DNA of 64,000 nucleotides from Streptomyces rhizosphaerihabitans (GCF_025399795.1 NZ_JAODTZ010000051.1:16157-80156); one strand, 5' to 3'. Positions 1-9,517 are shown, counted from the stretch's first letter. Notes: generated from the sequence alone by a model not told the origin. Translations and numbers: made by a program.

Positions 1-204
1 GGCGCTCGAGGAGCCGATCACCTGGCTGTACGCGTGGTTCTCGAAGACCACGACCACGACGTGGTCCGGGGTCGGGACCGCGGCCGCGGCGTGCGCGGGG
101 GCCGAACCGGCGAACCCGGTCCACAGCCCGACCGCGGCCGCGGTGAAGGCGAGGGCGGATGCCACGACGGCACGACCGCGGATGTACACGTTTCTGCCGG
201 ACAC
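1..204 (-). CDS. Secreted phosphoesterase / acid phosphatase, 5' end only
   Basis: Only the first 68 codons lie in the window; the gene runs off the left edge. The GTG start at 204 follows a GGAGG site at 211-215, six bases away. Residues about 1-38 form a basic N-terminus, a hydrophobic stretch and an Ala-rich cleavage region (APAHA), which is a secretory signal peptide. The mature start carries HVVVVVFENHAYSQVIGS, the entry motif of the PF04185-type phosphoesterase family (phospholipase C and acid phosphatase relatives), in which the FEN residues contribute to the metal centre. Substrate cannot be told from this fragment. It is transcribed away from glnE across a 265-base gap. Confidence 0.75.
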   Translation of the reverse strand, partial: MSGRNVYIRGRAVVASALAFTAAAVGLWTGFAGSAPAHAAAAVPTPDHVVVVVFENHAYSQVIGSSSA

Positions 205-469
205 TTCAGACCTCCGGTGGGGGGAGAGGCGACGGTGGCGGTGCAGACAGAGCATGCACACGCCAACATTCCCCGGGCTCACATCCCTCAACCGGCGGGA
301 TGAAGAGCCGATGAACTAAAGCCTCCCCGTCCTTTGTACCGCCTCGCACGGCCGTCGGCGCGGGGCGCTACCGGGCGGACCGGGGTTAGGCTCGGGCGCG
401 TACGACCTTGATCGGGCCAGGTGTGCGGGACGGGACCGGACGTACGACATCGATCGACAGGAGGCCGGG

Positions 470-3466
470 ATGACGGCGCCGGGGCGCAGGAGCAGTACCT
501 TCACGCGGCTGCTGCGGCACGGCTTCACCGATCCTTCGGCGGCCGAGCGGCTCCTGGAAGGGCCCGAACTGGCACCCGTACGGTCCGACCCGGTCCTCCT
601 GGACGCGCTGGGGGCCACCGCCGACCCGGACCTCGCCCTGCTCGGGCTCGTCCGGCTCGTCGAGGCGCAGGACACGCACCCCGCCCAGCGGGAGCTCCTC
701 GACACGCTGATCGCGGCCAAACCGCTGCGGGACCGGTTGCTCGGCGTGCTCGGCGCCTCCGCCGCGCTCGCCGACCACCTCGCCCGGCACCCGCACGACT
801 GGCAGACCCTCGTCACCTACGAGGCGCGGGACCTGCATCCCGGGGTCCAGGAGTTCGAACGCGGGCTGGCGGACGCGACGGACCCCGTCTCGCTGCGTGT
901 CGCCTACCGCCGCTGCCTGCTCTCCATAGCCGCGCGCGACGTGTGCGGTACCACCGACCTCGCCCAGACCGCCGCCGAACTCGCCGACCTCGCCACCGCG
1001 ACCCTGCGCGCCGCGCTCGCCATAGCCGAGGCCGCCGCGCCCGACGACGCGGCGCTGTGCCGGCTCGCGGTCGTCGCGATGGGCAAGTGCGGGGGACACG
1101 AGCTGAACTACGTGTCCGACGTCGACGTGATCTTCGTGGGGGAGGGCGTCGACGGGGCCGACGAGGGAAAGGCCGTGCAGGCGGCCGCCCGGCTCGCCTC
1201 GCACATGATGCGGATCTGCTCCGAGACGACCGTCGAGGGCAGCATCTGGCCGGTCGACGCCAATCTGCGCCCCGAGGGCCGCAACGGCCCCCTGGTGCGG
1301 ACGCTCAGCAGCCATCTCGCCTACTACCAGCGATGGGCCAAGACCTGGGAGTTCCAGGCGCTGCTCAAGGCCCGCCCGGTGGCCGGGGACCTGGAACTGG
1401 GCGAGGAGTACGTCGCCACCCTGGCCCCGCTGGTGTGGCACGCCGCCGAGCGCGAGAACTTCGTCGCGGATGTGCAGAAGATGCGGCGCCGGGTCGTCGA
1501 GAACATTCCGGCCGCCCAGATCGAACGGGAGCTGAAGCTCGGTCCCGGAGGGCTCCGGGACGTCGAATTCGCCGTACAGCTCCTGCAGTTGGTGCACGGC
1601 CGGGCCGACACGTCCTTGCGCAGCGGTACGACTCTGGACGCCCTGAAGGCGCTCGCCGCGAGCGGATACGTGGGCCGCGCCGACGCCGTGCAGCTCGATG
1701 ACGCCTACCGCTTCCTGCGGTCGATGGAGCACCGCATCCAGCTCTTCCGGCTGCGGCGCACCCATCTGGTGCCGGAGGACGAGGCCGATCTGCGGCGGAT
1801 CGGGCGGTCGCTCGGGCTGCGCGTCGACCCGGTCAAGGAGCTGAACCGGGAGTGGAAGCGGCACACGGCCATGGTGCGGCGGCTGCACGAGAAGCTGTTC
1901 TACCGGCCGTTGCTCGATGCCGTCGCCCAACTGGCGCCGGGCGAGACCCGGTTGAGTCCGGATGCGGCCCGGGAGCGGCTCGTCGCGCTCGGGTACGCCG
2001 ACCCGGCGAGCGCGCTGCGCCATCTGGAGGCGCTGGCGTCCGGGGTCAGCCGCAAGGCCGCCATCCAACGGACGCTGCTCCCAGTGCTGTTGGGGTGGTT
2101 CGCGGACTCCGCCGATCCCGACGCGGGCCTGCTCAACTTCCGGAAGGTGTCGGACGCGCTCGGCAAGACCCCTTGGTATCTGCGGCTGTTGAGGGACGAG
2201 GGCGCCGCGGCCGAGAACCTCGCACGGGTGCTCTCGGCGGGCCGGCTCGCCCCCGACCTGCTGATGCGCGCTCCGGAGGCGGTGGCCCTGCTGGGCGACG
2301 GGGAGAGCGGCGGCCTCGAACCGCGCGGCCGTGCCCATCTGGAGCAGGAGATCCTCGCCGCGGTGCGGCGGGCCGGCGACGGCGAGCAGGCCGTGACCGC
2401 CGCGCGCGGGGTGCGGCGGCGGGAGCTGTTCCGTACCGCCGCGACGGACATCGTCGCCTCGTACGGAACCGAGGAGACGCCCGCCGTCGCCGATCAGGGG
2501 GCACTGGTCGACCTCGTCGGCGGGGCGGTGTCGGATCTGACGGCGGCGACGATCGCGGGAACCCTGCGGGCCGTGGTGCGGGACGGCTGGGGCGACACCC
2601 TGCCCACCCGGTTCACGGTGATCGGGATGGGCCGCTTCGGGGGCCATGAGCTCGGCTACGGCTCCGACGCGGACGTGCTCTTCGTGCACGAGCCGCGGGA
2701 GGGTGTGGACGAGCAGGAGGCGTCACGGGCCGCGAACGCCGTGGTGGCCGAGATGCGGCGGCTGCTGCAGCTCCCCAGCGCGGATCCGCCGCTGCTGATC
2801 GACGCGGATCTGCGACCCGAGGGGAAGTCCGGGCCGCTGGTACGGACGCTGAAGTCGTACGGGGCGTACTACCGGCGCTGGTCGCTGGTGTGGGAGTCGC
2901 AGGCGCTGCTGCGCGCGGAGGTGGTGGCGGGGGACGCCGACCTCGGGAGCCGGTTCATGGAGCTGGTCGATCCGCTGCGGTATCCGGCGGAGGGACTGGG
3001 CGAGGACGCCGTACGGGAGATCCGGCGGCTGAAGGCCCGGATGGAGTCGGAACGGATGCCGCGCGGCGCCGACCCCACGCTGCACACCAAGCTCGGGCGC
3101 GGCGGGCTGTCCGACGTGGAGTGGACGGTCCAGCTGATCCAGCTCCGGCACGGCTGGGTCGAGCCGGGCCTGCGGACGACCCGGACGCGGGAGGCGCTGG
3201 CCGCCGCGTGTGCCGCGGAGCTGCTGTCCACGGAGGACGCGGCGACACTGGACGAGGCCTGGGTGCTGGCCACGCGCGTACGGAACGCGGTGATGCTCGT
3301 GCGGGGCAGGGCCGGCGACACCTTCCCCTCGGACGGGCGCGAGCTCGCCGCCGTGGGCCGCTATCTGGGGTACGACCCGGGCCATGTCGGAGACATGCTC
3401 GACGACTACCGGCGCACCACCCGGCGGGCCCGGGCCGTGGTGGACGAACTGTTCTACGGCGCCTGA
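470..3466 (+). CDS. glnE: Bifunctional glutamine synthetase adenylyltransferase/deadenylase
   Basis: This 998-residue protein covalently adds or removes AMP on the conserved tyrosine of dodecameric glutamine synthetase I, lowering its activity when nitrogen is plentiful. Two nucleotidyltransferase halves are visible: GGHELNYVSDVDV with Asp217/Asp219 in the N-terminal (deadenylylating) half, and GGHELGYGSDADV with Asp733/Asp735 in the C-terminal (adenylylating) half. The length fits the actinobacterial family. The ATG start is preceded by AGGAGG at 459-464. The target, glnA, is 39 kb away in the same window and keeps Tyr397. The gene seems to be transcribed alone and converges on the PAP2 gene across a short tandem repeat. 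Confidence 0.97.
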   Translation: MTAPGRRSSTFTRLLRHGFTDPSAAERLLEGPELAPVRSDPVLLDALGATADPDLALLGLVRLVEAQDTHPAQRELLDTLIAAKPLRDRLLGVLGASAALADHLARHPHDWQTLVTYEARDLHPGVQEFERGLADATDPVSLRVAYRRCLLSIAARDVCGTTDLAQTAAELADLATATLRAALAIAEAAAPDDAALCRLAVVAMGKCGGHELNYVSDVDVIFVGEGVDGADEGKAVQAAARLASHMMRICSETTVEGSIWPVDANLRPEGRNGPLVRTLSSHLAYYQRWAKTWEFQALLKARPVAGDLELGEEYVATLAPLVWHAAERENFVADVQKMRRRVVENIPAAQIERELKLGPGGLRDVEFAVQLLQLVHGRADTSLRSGTTLDALKALAASGYVGRADAVQLDDAYRFLRSMEHRIQLFRLRRTHLVPEDEADLRRIGRSLGLRVDPVKELNREWKRHTAMVRRLHEKLFYRPLLDAVAQLAPGETRLSPDAARERLVALGYADPASALRHLEALASGVSRKAAIQRTLLPVLLGWFADSADPDAGLLNFRKVSDALGKTPWYLRLLRDEGAAAENLARVLSAGRLAPDLLMRAPEAVALLGDGESGGLEPRGRAHLEQEILAAVRRAGDGEQAVTAARGVRRRELFRTAATDIVASYGTEETPAVADQGALVDLVGGAVSDLTAATIAGTLRAVVRDGWGDTLPTRFTVIGMGRFGGHELGYGSDADVLFVHEPREGVDEQEASRAANAVVAEMRRLLQLPSADPPLLIDADLRPEGKSGPLVRTLKSYGAYYRRWSLVWESQALLRAEVVAGDADLGSRFMELVDPLRYPAEGLGEDAVREIRRLKARMESERMPRGADPTLHTKLGRGGLSDVEWTVQLIQLRHGWVEPGLRTTRTREALAAACAAELLSTEDAATLDEAWVLATRVRNAVMLVRGRAGDTFPSDGRELAAVGRYLGYDPGHVGDMLDDYRRTTRRARAVVDELFYGA

Positions 3467-3480
3467 GCCGCGCGCCGGAG

Positions 3481-3553
3481 CGCGTGCTGTGGACCTGCCC
3501 GGCCGCGCGTGCTGTGGACCGGCCCGGCCGCGCGTGCTGTGGACCGGCCCGGC
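3481..3553. repeat. 25-bp tandem repeat between convergent genes
   Basis: Three nearly identical 25-base units start at 3481, 3506 and 3531, each beginning CGCGTGCTGTGGACC. They fill the gap between the convergent glnE and PAP2 genes. I see no open frame with coding character and no clean hairpin, so this looks like a local slippage repeat. Confidence 0.85.
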
Positions 3554-3609
3554 AAGGGCGCCCGCGGGACACCCCGCTGGTCACTGAACGTGACGGCGCG
3601 GGGCGTTGT

Positions 3610-4470
3610 TCAGGTCTTCACCGGCAGGACCGGTGTACCGCGCGTCCCCGGTACCCACTGCGGCAGCGCGTACGGCAGCGCTCCGTACCACAGGCGTGCC
3701 ACCAGGAAGCCGAAGGCGAGGCAGAGCAGGCCGCCCACCGCGTCCAGCCAGAAGTGGTTGGCGGTGGCGACGATGACCAGCAGGGTGGCCGCCGGGTAGA
3801 GGACGCCGAGGATGCGCGCCCAGGGGGCCGAGGCCAGCGCGAAGACGGTCAGTCCGCACCACATGGACCAGCCGATGTGCATCGACGGCATCGCCGCGTA
3901 CTGGTTGGACATGTGTTTGAGATCGCCGGAGGCCATCGAGCCCCAGGTCTCGTGGACCGTGACCGTGTCGACGAAGTTGCCGCCGGTCATCAGGCGCGGT
4001 GGCGCGAGCGGGAAGAAGTAGTAGCCGACCAGGGCCACCAGCGTGGTGGCGAAGAGCGTGAGACGGGCCGCCGCGTAGCGGCCGGGATGACAGCGGTACA
4101 GCCAGACCAGAACACTCAGCGTCACCACGAAGTGCAGGGTCGCGTAGTAGTAGTTCATCCCGATGATCAGCCAGCCGACGGAGTTCACCGCGTGGTTGAC
4201 GGACTCCTCGATGGCGACACCGAGATGGTGCTCCATCCGCCAGATCCAGTCCGCGTTGCGCAGCGCTTCGCGTCTCTGCTCCGGCACGGCGTTGCGGATC
4301 AGCGAGTAGGTCCAGTAACTCATGGCGATGAGCAGGACTTCGAACCAGAGGCGGGGGCGACGCGGGGTCCGCATACGACGCAGGAGTCTGTTCCCCGCCT
4401 TCTCCTCCGCGACGGGTTGTGGAGTGGCCTGGTCCCGGCCTTCCAGTGTCGTCACGGTCGAATCACCCAT
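3610..4470 (-). CDS. PAP2-family membrane phosphatase / inositol phosphotransferase-like
   Basis: The predicted 286-residue integral membrane protein (ATG 4470; an in-frame GTG lies six bases upstream) has about five to six hydrophobic segments. It carries the phosphatidic-acid-phosphatase type 2 signature: AAMPSMHIGW holds the catalytic PSMH of motif 2, and ATANHFWLDAVGG holds the His-x3-Asp of motif 3. The arginine motif lies in the FFPLAPPRLM region. Members of this subgroup dephosphorylate, or transfer head groups between, lipid substrates at the outer face of the membrane. The substrate here is unknown. It is convergent with glnE, and no operon partner is evident. Confidence 0.8.
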   Translation of the reverse strand: MGDSTVTTLEGRDQATPQPVAEEKAGNRLLRRMRTPRRPRLWFEVLLIAMSYWTYSLIRNAVPEQRREALRNADWIWRMEHHLGVAIEESVNHAVNSVGWLIIGMNYYYATLHFVVTLSVLVWLYRCHPGRYAAARLTLFATTLVALVGYYFFPLAPPRLMTGGNFVDTVTVHETWGSMASGDLKHMSNQYAAMPSMHIGWSMWCGLTVFALASAPWARILGVLYPAATLLVIVATANHFWLDAVGGLLCLAFGFLVARLWYGALPYALPQWVPGTRGTPVLPVKT

Positions 4471-4578
4471 AGGCACAGAGTCTGCCAGAAAAGCCTTCCC
4501 TCACCGATGATGCTCTGGTCGGGTCCTGGCCGCACTTTCTACGCCTGTGGGAGTGCTTCGCCCCCTTTGTCGTCCTTC

Positions 4579-5706
4579 TCAGGGACGATTCCGGTCCCCA
4601 GGGGCAGAAGCGGTCGAACCCCGCACCACGAGTTCCGGCATGAACACGAACTCACTGTGCGGCGCGGGCGTCCCGCCGATCTCCTCCAGCAACGTGCGCA
4701 CCGCGGCCTGGCCCATCGCCGGCACCGGCTTGCGGACCGTCGTGAGCGGCGGGTCGGTGAAGGCGATCAGCGGCGAATCGTCGAAGCCCACGACCGAGAT
4801 GTCCGTGGGGACCTCCAGGCCGCGCTGACGCGCCGCCCGTATCGCGCCGAGCGCCATCATGTCGCTGGCGCAGACGATCGCCGTGCAGCCGCGGTCCATG
4901 AGCGCGCTCGCGGCGGCCTGGCCGCCCTCCAGTGTGTACAGAGAGTGCTGGATCAGCCGCTCCTCGACGTCCGCGGGGCTCAGGTTCAGCTGCTCCTGCA
5001 TCGTGCGCACGAAGCCCTCGATCTTGCGCTGCACCGGCACGAACCGCTTGGGGCCGAGGGCGAGACCGATGCTGGTGTGCCCGAGCGAGGCGAGGTGGGT
5101 GACCGCGAGGGCCATCGCGGCGCGGTCGTCCGGTGAGATGAACGGCGCCTGCACCTTCGGCGAAAAGCCGTCGACCAGGACGAAAGGGACACCCCGGCCG
5201 CGCAGTTGCTCGTACCGCTGCATGTCGGCCGAGGTGTCGGCGTGCAGTCCGGAGACGAAGATGATGCCGGCCACCCCGCGGTCGACCAGCATCTCGGTCA
5301 GCTCGTCCTCGGTCGAGCCGCCCGGTGTCTGGGTCGCGAGGACGGGGGTGTAGCCCTGGCGCGTCAGGGCCTGCCCGATGACCTGCGCGAGGGCAGGGAA
5401 TATCGGGTTCTCCAGCTCGGGGGTTATGAGGCCGACGAGGCCCTCGCTGCGCTGCCGCAGGCGCACCGGGCGTTCGTAGCCCAGTACGTCGAGAGCGGCC
5501 AGGACGGACTGGCGGGTGGTCGCGGCGACGCCCGGCTTCCCGTTCAGGACGCGACTGACAGTCGCCTCACTGACCCCCGCCTGGGCTGCGATGTCGGCAA
5601 GCCGTGTGGTCACGGGATTGGACTGTACCGGTCGCATCTCACCCTGCCCACCAACCAGACGCCGTGTGCGGGCGGTTGATCGGCCCGCTCCGGGCTGCTG
5701 CGTCAT
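4579..5706 (-). CDS. malR: LacI-family repressor of the maltose/maltodextrin regulon
   Basis: The N-terminal helix-turn-helix TRLADIAAQAGVSEATVSRV is followed by the LacI hinge, where VLNGKPGVAATTRQ and later LGYERP are typical, and then a periplasmic-binding-protein-like sensor domain to the end. The gene is divergent from malE, the standard arrangement for the Streptomyces maltose repressor (also called Reg1), which releases CTTGCA-type operators when maltodextrin is present. I chose ATG 5706 because GAGGGAG precedes it. ATG 5637, directly before the helix-turn-helix, is an alternative giving 352 residues. The same repeats in front of the amylase and pullulanase genes suggest they belong to its regulon. 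Confidence 0.92.
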   Translation of the reverse strand: MTQQPGAGRSTARTRRLVGGQGEMRPVQSNPVTTRLADIAAQAGVSEATVSRVLNGKPGVAATTRQSVLAALDVLGYERPVRLRQRSEGLVGLITPELENPIFPALAQVIGQALTRQGYTPVLATQTPGGSTEDELTEMLVDRGVAGIIFVSGLHADTSADMQRYEQLRGRGVPFVLVDGFSPKVQAPFISPDDRAAMALAVTHLASLGHTSIGLALGPKRFVPVQRKIEGFVRTMQEQLNLSPADVEERLIQHSLYTLEGGQAAASALMDRGCTAIVCASDMMALGAIRAARQRGLEVPTDISVVGFDDSPLIAFTDPPLTTVRKPVPAMGQAAVRTLLEEIGGTPAPHSEFVFMPELVVRGSTASAPGDRNRP

Positions 5707-5817
5707 CGCGCTCCCTCGTGTTCTGGTCGGCTCGGTGTCCCGTGCGTGCGCCGCGCGGGAAGGGGTGGCTCCTGCAAGACGCTGACGGGCCGATGATCCC
5801 CGTACGCGACACCCATG

Positions 5818-5948
5818 GCAAGAGCTTGCAGAGTCTTGCACAGAGGCCCGGATGTCTGCTGAGCGGCCTGGTAGCAGGGTTTCGGGACGGCTGCCCCGAG
5901 GTCACGGGCCCGTAACTGTCGGCAGTTCTTGCACTTTTTTGCTGCAAG
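5818..5948. promoter_or_regulatory. MalR operator region between malR and malE
   Basis: The 376-base divergent spacer holds a direct repeat CTTGCA-gagt-CTTGCA at 5825-5840, with GCAAG just before it at 5818. It also holds an inverted pair, CTTGCA at 5928-5933 and TGCAAG at 5943-5948, nine bases apart. CTTGCA repeats are the known target class of Streptomyces maltose/amylase repressors. The first set is placed to control malR and the second to control malE. Base spacing was read directly; repressor binding is inferred. Confidence 0.7.
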
Positions 5949-6082
5949 GTCTTTCGCGCCGCTTACAACGCTGTTACGTTCACGTCGCCCGGCGGACGCA
6001 ACGGCGCAGTCGGCAAGTCGGCAAGGGGATCGGGCGGGACCGATTCCCCACCTACTCGGGCTTTCACCCTCAAGGAGATCTC

Positions 6083-7357
6083 ATGCGGCGTGGCATAGCG
6101 GCCACCGCGCTGGTGGCGTCCATCGCCCTCGCGGCGACGGCCTGCGGCGGCAGTGACAGCAGCAGCGACAAGTCTGCGGGCCCCACCACCATCACATGGT
6201 GGGACACTTCCAACGCCACCAATGAGGCGCCGACGTACCAGGCCCTGGCCAAGCAGTTCGAGAAGGCCAACCCGACCATCAAGGTCAAGTACGTCAACGT
6301 GCCCTTCGACCAGGCGCAGAACAAGTTCGACACGGCCGCCGGTTCCAAGGGCGCCCCGGACATCCTGCGCTCCGAGGTCGGCTGGACCCCGGCCTTCGCG
6401 AAGAAGGGCTTCTTCCTGCCGCTCGACGGCACCGCCGCCCTCGCGGACCAGGCCAAGTTCAAGTCCAACCTGATCGAGCAGGCCAAGTTCGACGGCAAGA
6501 CGTACGGTGTGCCGCTGGTCACCGACACCCTCGCCCTCGTCTACAACAAGGCGCTGTTCAAGAAGGCCGGCATCAGCGAGGCCCCCAAGACCTGGGCCGA
6601 CCTGAAGACCGCCGCCGCGACGATCAAGAAGAAGACCGGCGTCGACGGCTACTGGGGCTCGACCCAGGCCTACTACGCGATGAACTTCCTCTACGGCGAG
6701 GGCACCGACACCGTCGACGCCACCGCCAAGAAGATCACGGTGAACTCGGCCGCCGCGAAGAAGGCGTACGGCACCTGGCAGGGTCTGTTCTCCGGCAAGG
6801 GCCTGCACAAGGCGGACACCACCGCCGACGCGTACGCCCACATCCAGGACGCGTTCGTGAACGGCAAGGTCGCCGCGATCGTCCAGGGCCCGTGGGAGAT
6901 CACCAACTTCTACAAGGGTTCGGCGTTCGCGGACAAGACGAACCTCGGTGTCGCCACCGTCCCGGCCGGCTCCACCGGCAAGGCGGGCGCCCCGACCGGC
7001 GGCCACAACCTCTCCGTGTACGCGGGTTCGGACAAGGCCCACCAGGAGGCCTCGCTGAAGTTCGTGAAGTTCATGACCTCGGCGGCGTCGCAGGCGACCA
7101 TCGCGCTCAAGAACTCCACGCTGCCGACGCGTGACGACGCCTACACCGCCGAGGTCAACGCCAACCCGGGCATCGCCGGCTACCAAGGTGTCCTCGCCGC
7201 CGCCCAGCCGCGCCCGGCACTGCCCGAGTACAGCTCGCTGTGGGGCCCGCTCGACATCGAGCTGCCCAAGATCGCGGGTGGCAAGGAGTCCCTGGACAAG
7301 GGCCTGAGCAACGCCGAACTGGCGATGGCCAAGCTGGTCCCGGACTTCAGCAAGTGA
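6083..7357 (+). CDS. malE: Maltose/maltodextrin-binding lipoprotein of ABC importer
   Basis: This 424-residue extracytoplasmic solute-binding protein captures maltose or maltodextrins for the MalFG permease. The leader ends in a lipobox, ALAATAC, giving lipidation at Cys21, followed by the Gly/Ser-rich tether GGSDSSSDK. The body is a family 1 sugar-binding fold starting ITWWDTSNATNEAP, with NPTIKVKYVNVPFDQAQNKF and a C-terminal PALPEYSSLWGPLD region typical of MalE-type proteins. The ATG has an AAGGAG site eight bases upstream. No ATPase is encoded in this cluster, so the permease presumably uses the shared Streptomyces ATPase MsiK encoded elsewhere (family knowledge). A strong hairpin follows the gene. 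Confidence 0.95.
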   Translation: MRRGIAATALVASIALAATACGGSDSSSDKSAGPTTITWWDTSNATNEAPTYQALAKQFEKANPTIKVKYVNVPFDQAQNKFDTAAGSKGAPDILRSEVGWTPAFAKKGFFLPLDGTAALADQAKFKSNLIEQAKFDGKTYGVPLVTDTLALVYNKALFKKAGISEAPKTWADLKTAAATIKKKTGVDGYWGSTQAYYAMNFLYGEGTDTVDATAKKITVNSAAAKKAYGTWQGLFSGKGLHKADTTADAYAHIQDAFVNGKVAAIVQGPWEITNFYKGSAFADKTNLGVATVPAGSTGKAGAPTGGHNLSVYAGSDKAHQEASLKFVKFMTSAASQATIALKNSTLPTRDDAYTAEVNANPGIAGYQGVLAAAQPRPALPEYSSLWGPLDIELPKIAGGKESLDKGLSNAELAMAKLVPDFSK

Positions 7358-7380
7358 GCCCGTGTGGCCGCCGGATCCTT

Positions 7381-7408
7381 CCCCGGCCCGACTTCGGTCG
7401 GGCCGGGG
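7381..7408 (+). terminator. Perfect UUCG hairpin between malE and malF
   Basis: A 12-bp perfectly paired GC stem (7381-7392 with 7397-7408) closes on a TTCG tetraloop, 23 bases after the malE stop. There is no T run. Its position suggests partial termination or 3'-end protection of malE mRNA, which would let the binding protein be made in excess over the permease. Confidence 0.8.
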
Positions 7409-7487
7409 GGACCCCGACAGGGGGAACGGAACCGGCGGCCACCGGCTGTGTGCGCCCAACTCCTGATCTTGCAGAAGGTGTCGAACC

Positions 7488-8492
7488 ATGACAGTCGCCA
7501 TCGACCGCGCGACCGGCAAGCGCCGCGGTGACCGAGCACCGCGTCCCGGCCGGATGCAGCGTCTCAAGCACTCGTACCAGAAGTACTGGTACGCGTACGC
7601 GATGATCGCCCCGGTCGTCGTCGTACTCGGCGGATTGGTGCTCTATCCCCTGGTACGGGGCCTCTATCTGACGTTCACGGACGCCAACAGCCTCAACTCG
7701 GCCCGCACGATCGGCGTCAATCACATCGACGCCACCTACAAGTTCATCGGCCTGGACAACTACAAGGACATCCTGTGGGGTCCGACGTCGTACGACCGCT
7801 TCTGGTCGCACTTCATCTGGACCATCGCCTGGACCGTTCTGTGTGTCGCCCTGCACTACTGCATCGGCCTGGGTCTCGCGCTGCTCCTCAACCAGAAGCT
7901 GCGCGGCCGCACCGTCTACCGGCTGATCCTGGTGCTGCCGTGGGCCGTGCCGACCTTCGTCACCGTCTTCGGCTGGCGCTTCATGCTCGCCGACGGCGGC
8001 ATCATCAACTCCATGCTCCACGCGGTGCACCTGCCGTCGCCGGCGTGGCTGGAGGACACCTTCTGGCAGCGCTTCTCCGCGATCATGGTCAATACCTGGT
8101 GCGGTGTGCCGTTCATGATGGTCTCGCTGCTCGGCGGACTCCAGTCCATCGACGGCACGCTGTACGAGGCCGCCGAGATGGACGGCGCGAACGCCTGGCA
8201 GCAGTTCCGCTTCGTGACCCTGCCGGGTCTGCGGTCGGTCAGCTCCACGGTCGTGCTCCTCGGCATCATCTGGACCTTCAACCAGTTCGCCGTGATCTTC
8301 ATCCTGTTCGGCAACACCGCGCCGGACGCGCAGATCCTCGTCACCTGGGCCTACTACCTCGGCTTCGGACAGCAGCCGCGCGACTTCGCGCAGTCGGCGG
8401 CCTACGGCATGCTGCTGCTGGCCATCCTGATCGTCTTCACCTCCTTCTACCGCCGCTGGCTGAACCGCAATGACCAGCAGCTCGCGATCTGA
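7488..8492 (+). CDS. malF: Maltose ABC transporter permease MalF
   Basis: This 334-residue inner-membrane permease subunit pairs with MalG to form the maltodextrin channel. An N-terminal basic tail precedes the first membrane segment (MIAPVVVVLGGLVLYPLV, residues about 37-54), and five more segments follow. The binding-protein-dependent transport signature is present as YEAAEMDGANAWQQFRFVTLP, the cytoplasmic EAA loop that contacts the ATPase. It lies between malE and malG and is followed after 13 bases by malG, so the two are probably translated from one message. Confidence 0.95.
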   Translation: MTVAIDRATGKRRGDRAPRPGRMQRLKHSYQKYWYAYAMIAPVVVVLGGLVLYPLVRGLYLTFTDANSLNSARTIGVNHIDATYKFIGLDNYKDILWGPTSYDRFWSHFIWTIAWTVLCVALHYCIGLGLALLLNQKLRGRTVYRLILVLPWAVPTFVTVFGWRFMLADGGIINSMLHAVHLPSPAWLEDTFWQRFSAIMVNTWCGVPFMMVSLLGGLQSIDGTLYEAAEMDGANAWQQFRFVTLPGLRSVSSTVVLLGIIWTFNQFAVIFILFGNTAPDAQILVTWAYYLGFGQQPRDFAQSAAYGMLLLAILIVFTSFYRRWLNRNDQQLAI

Positions 8493-8505
8493 GGCAGGAG
8501 TCTCC

Positions 8506-9417
8506 ATGAGCACCACCACACTTCAGACGCCTCCTCCGGCCGACCAGGCTTCCGTGCACGAGGAGGCGCCGCGTCCGGCGCGCAGGCGCGGCCGGCGCGG
8601 CCTCGCCGGCAGGCTCGTCTCCCACGGCATCCTGATCGTCGCGAGCCTGGCCGCGCTGTTCCCGATCGCCTGGCTCGTCTTCCTGTCCCTCGGCCCGGAC
8701 AAGGACGACTATCTGCACCCCGGACGCATCTGGAACACGATGACGTTCAGCAACTACTCGTTCGTGCTCCAGCACACGAGCTTCTTCGAGTGGATGAAGA
8801 GTTCGCTCATCGTGTCGCTCGGCACCACGGTCATCGGCGTGATGATCGCGGCCACCACCGGCTACGCCGTCTCGCGCATGCGCTTCCCCGGCTACAAGAA
8901 GTTCATGTGGGTCCTGCTGGTCACCCAGATGTTCCCGATCGCCGTGCTGATCGTGCCGATGTACCAGATCCTCTCGGACCTGCAGCTCATCGACTCCTAC
9001 CTCGGCCTGATCATCGTCTACTGCTCGACGGCGGTGCCCTACAGCGCCTGGCTGCTCAAGGGCTACTTCGACACCATTCCGTTCGAGATCGACGAGGCCG
9101 GACGCGTCGACGGGCTGAGCCCCTTCGGCACCTTCTTCCGGCTGATCCTGCCGCTGGCCAAGCCGGGCCTCGCGGTGGCCGCGTTCTACAATTTCATCAC
9201 CGCGTTCGGTGAGGTCGCCTTCGCCTCGACGTTCATGCTGGACGACTCGAAGTACACCTTCGCCGTCGGACTCCAGACCTTCGTCAGCGAGCACGACGCG
9301 CAGCGCAACCTGGCGGCCGCGACGGCCGTGCTGGTCGCGATACCCGTGTCCCTCTTCTTCTACCTGGTGCAGAAGAACCTGGTGACCGGACTCACCGCGG
9401 GCGGCACGAAGGGCTGA
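8506..9417 (+). CDS. malG: Maltose ABC transporter permease MalG
   Basis: This is a 303-residue permease subunit, partner of MalF. The start is ATG 8506, preceded by GGCAGGAG; upstream in-frame codons overlap malF and lack a site. Six hydrophobic segments are visible, and the EAA loop reads FEIDEAGRVDGLSPFGTFFR. The C-terminus QKNLVTGLTAGGTKG matches the MalG family ending, where the tail reaches toward the ATPase. It is the third gene of the malEFG operon. After the stop, two hairpin-forming stretches separate it from aglA. Confidence 0.95.
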   Translation: MSTTTLQTPPPADQASVHEEAPRPARRRGRRGLAGRLVSHGILIVASLAALFPIAWLVFLSLGPDKDDYLHPGRIWNTMTFSNYSFVLQHTSFFEWMKSSLIVSLGTTVIGVMIAATTGYAVSRMRFPGYKKFMWVLLVTQMFPIAVLIVPMYQILSDLQLIDSYLGLIIVYCSTAVPYSAWLLKGYFDTIPFEIDEAGRVDGLSPFGTFFRLILPLAKPGLAVAAFYNFITAFGEVAFASTFMLDDSKYTFAVGLQTFVSEHDAQRNLAAATAVLVAIPVSLFFYLVQKNLVTGLTAGGTKG

Positions 9418-9450
9418 TCCGTAAGGACGCCCCCAGAACGCCCGCAGACT

Positions 9451-9517
9451 CCCGCGCGCTCGAAGTGCGCGGGTGGCGGCCGCGGTGCCCATCCGACCCC
9501 GCCGGTACCGCGGCCGC
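9451..9517 (+). terminator. Hairpins between malG and aglA
   Basis: CCCGCGC (9451-9457) pairs with GCGCGGG (9467-9473). An 11-base perfect inverted repeat, GCGGCCGCGGT at 9476-9486 with its complement at 9507-9517, follows directly. They sit in the 249-base malG-aglA spacer and may attenuate read-through. There is no T tract, so termination is only inferred. Confidence 0.45.

Noticed and set aside
386..2689. 767-residue minus-strand frame
   Set aside because: It is the antisense shadow of glnE, whose two nucleotidyltransferase motifs are unmistakable.
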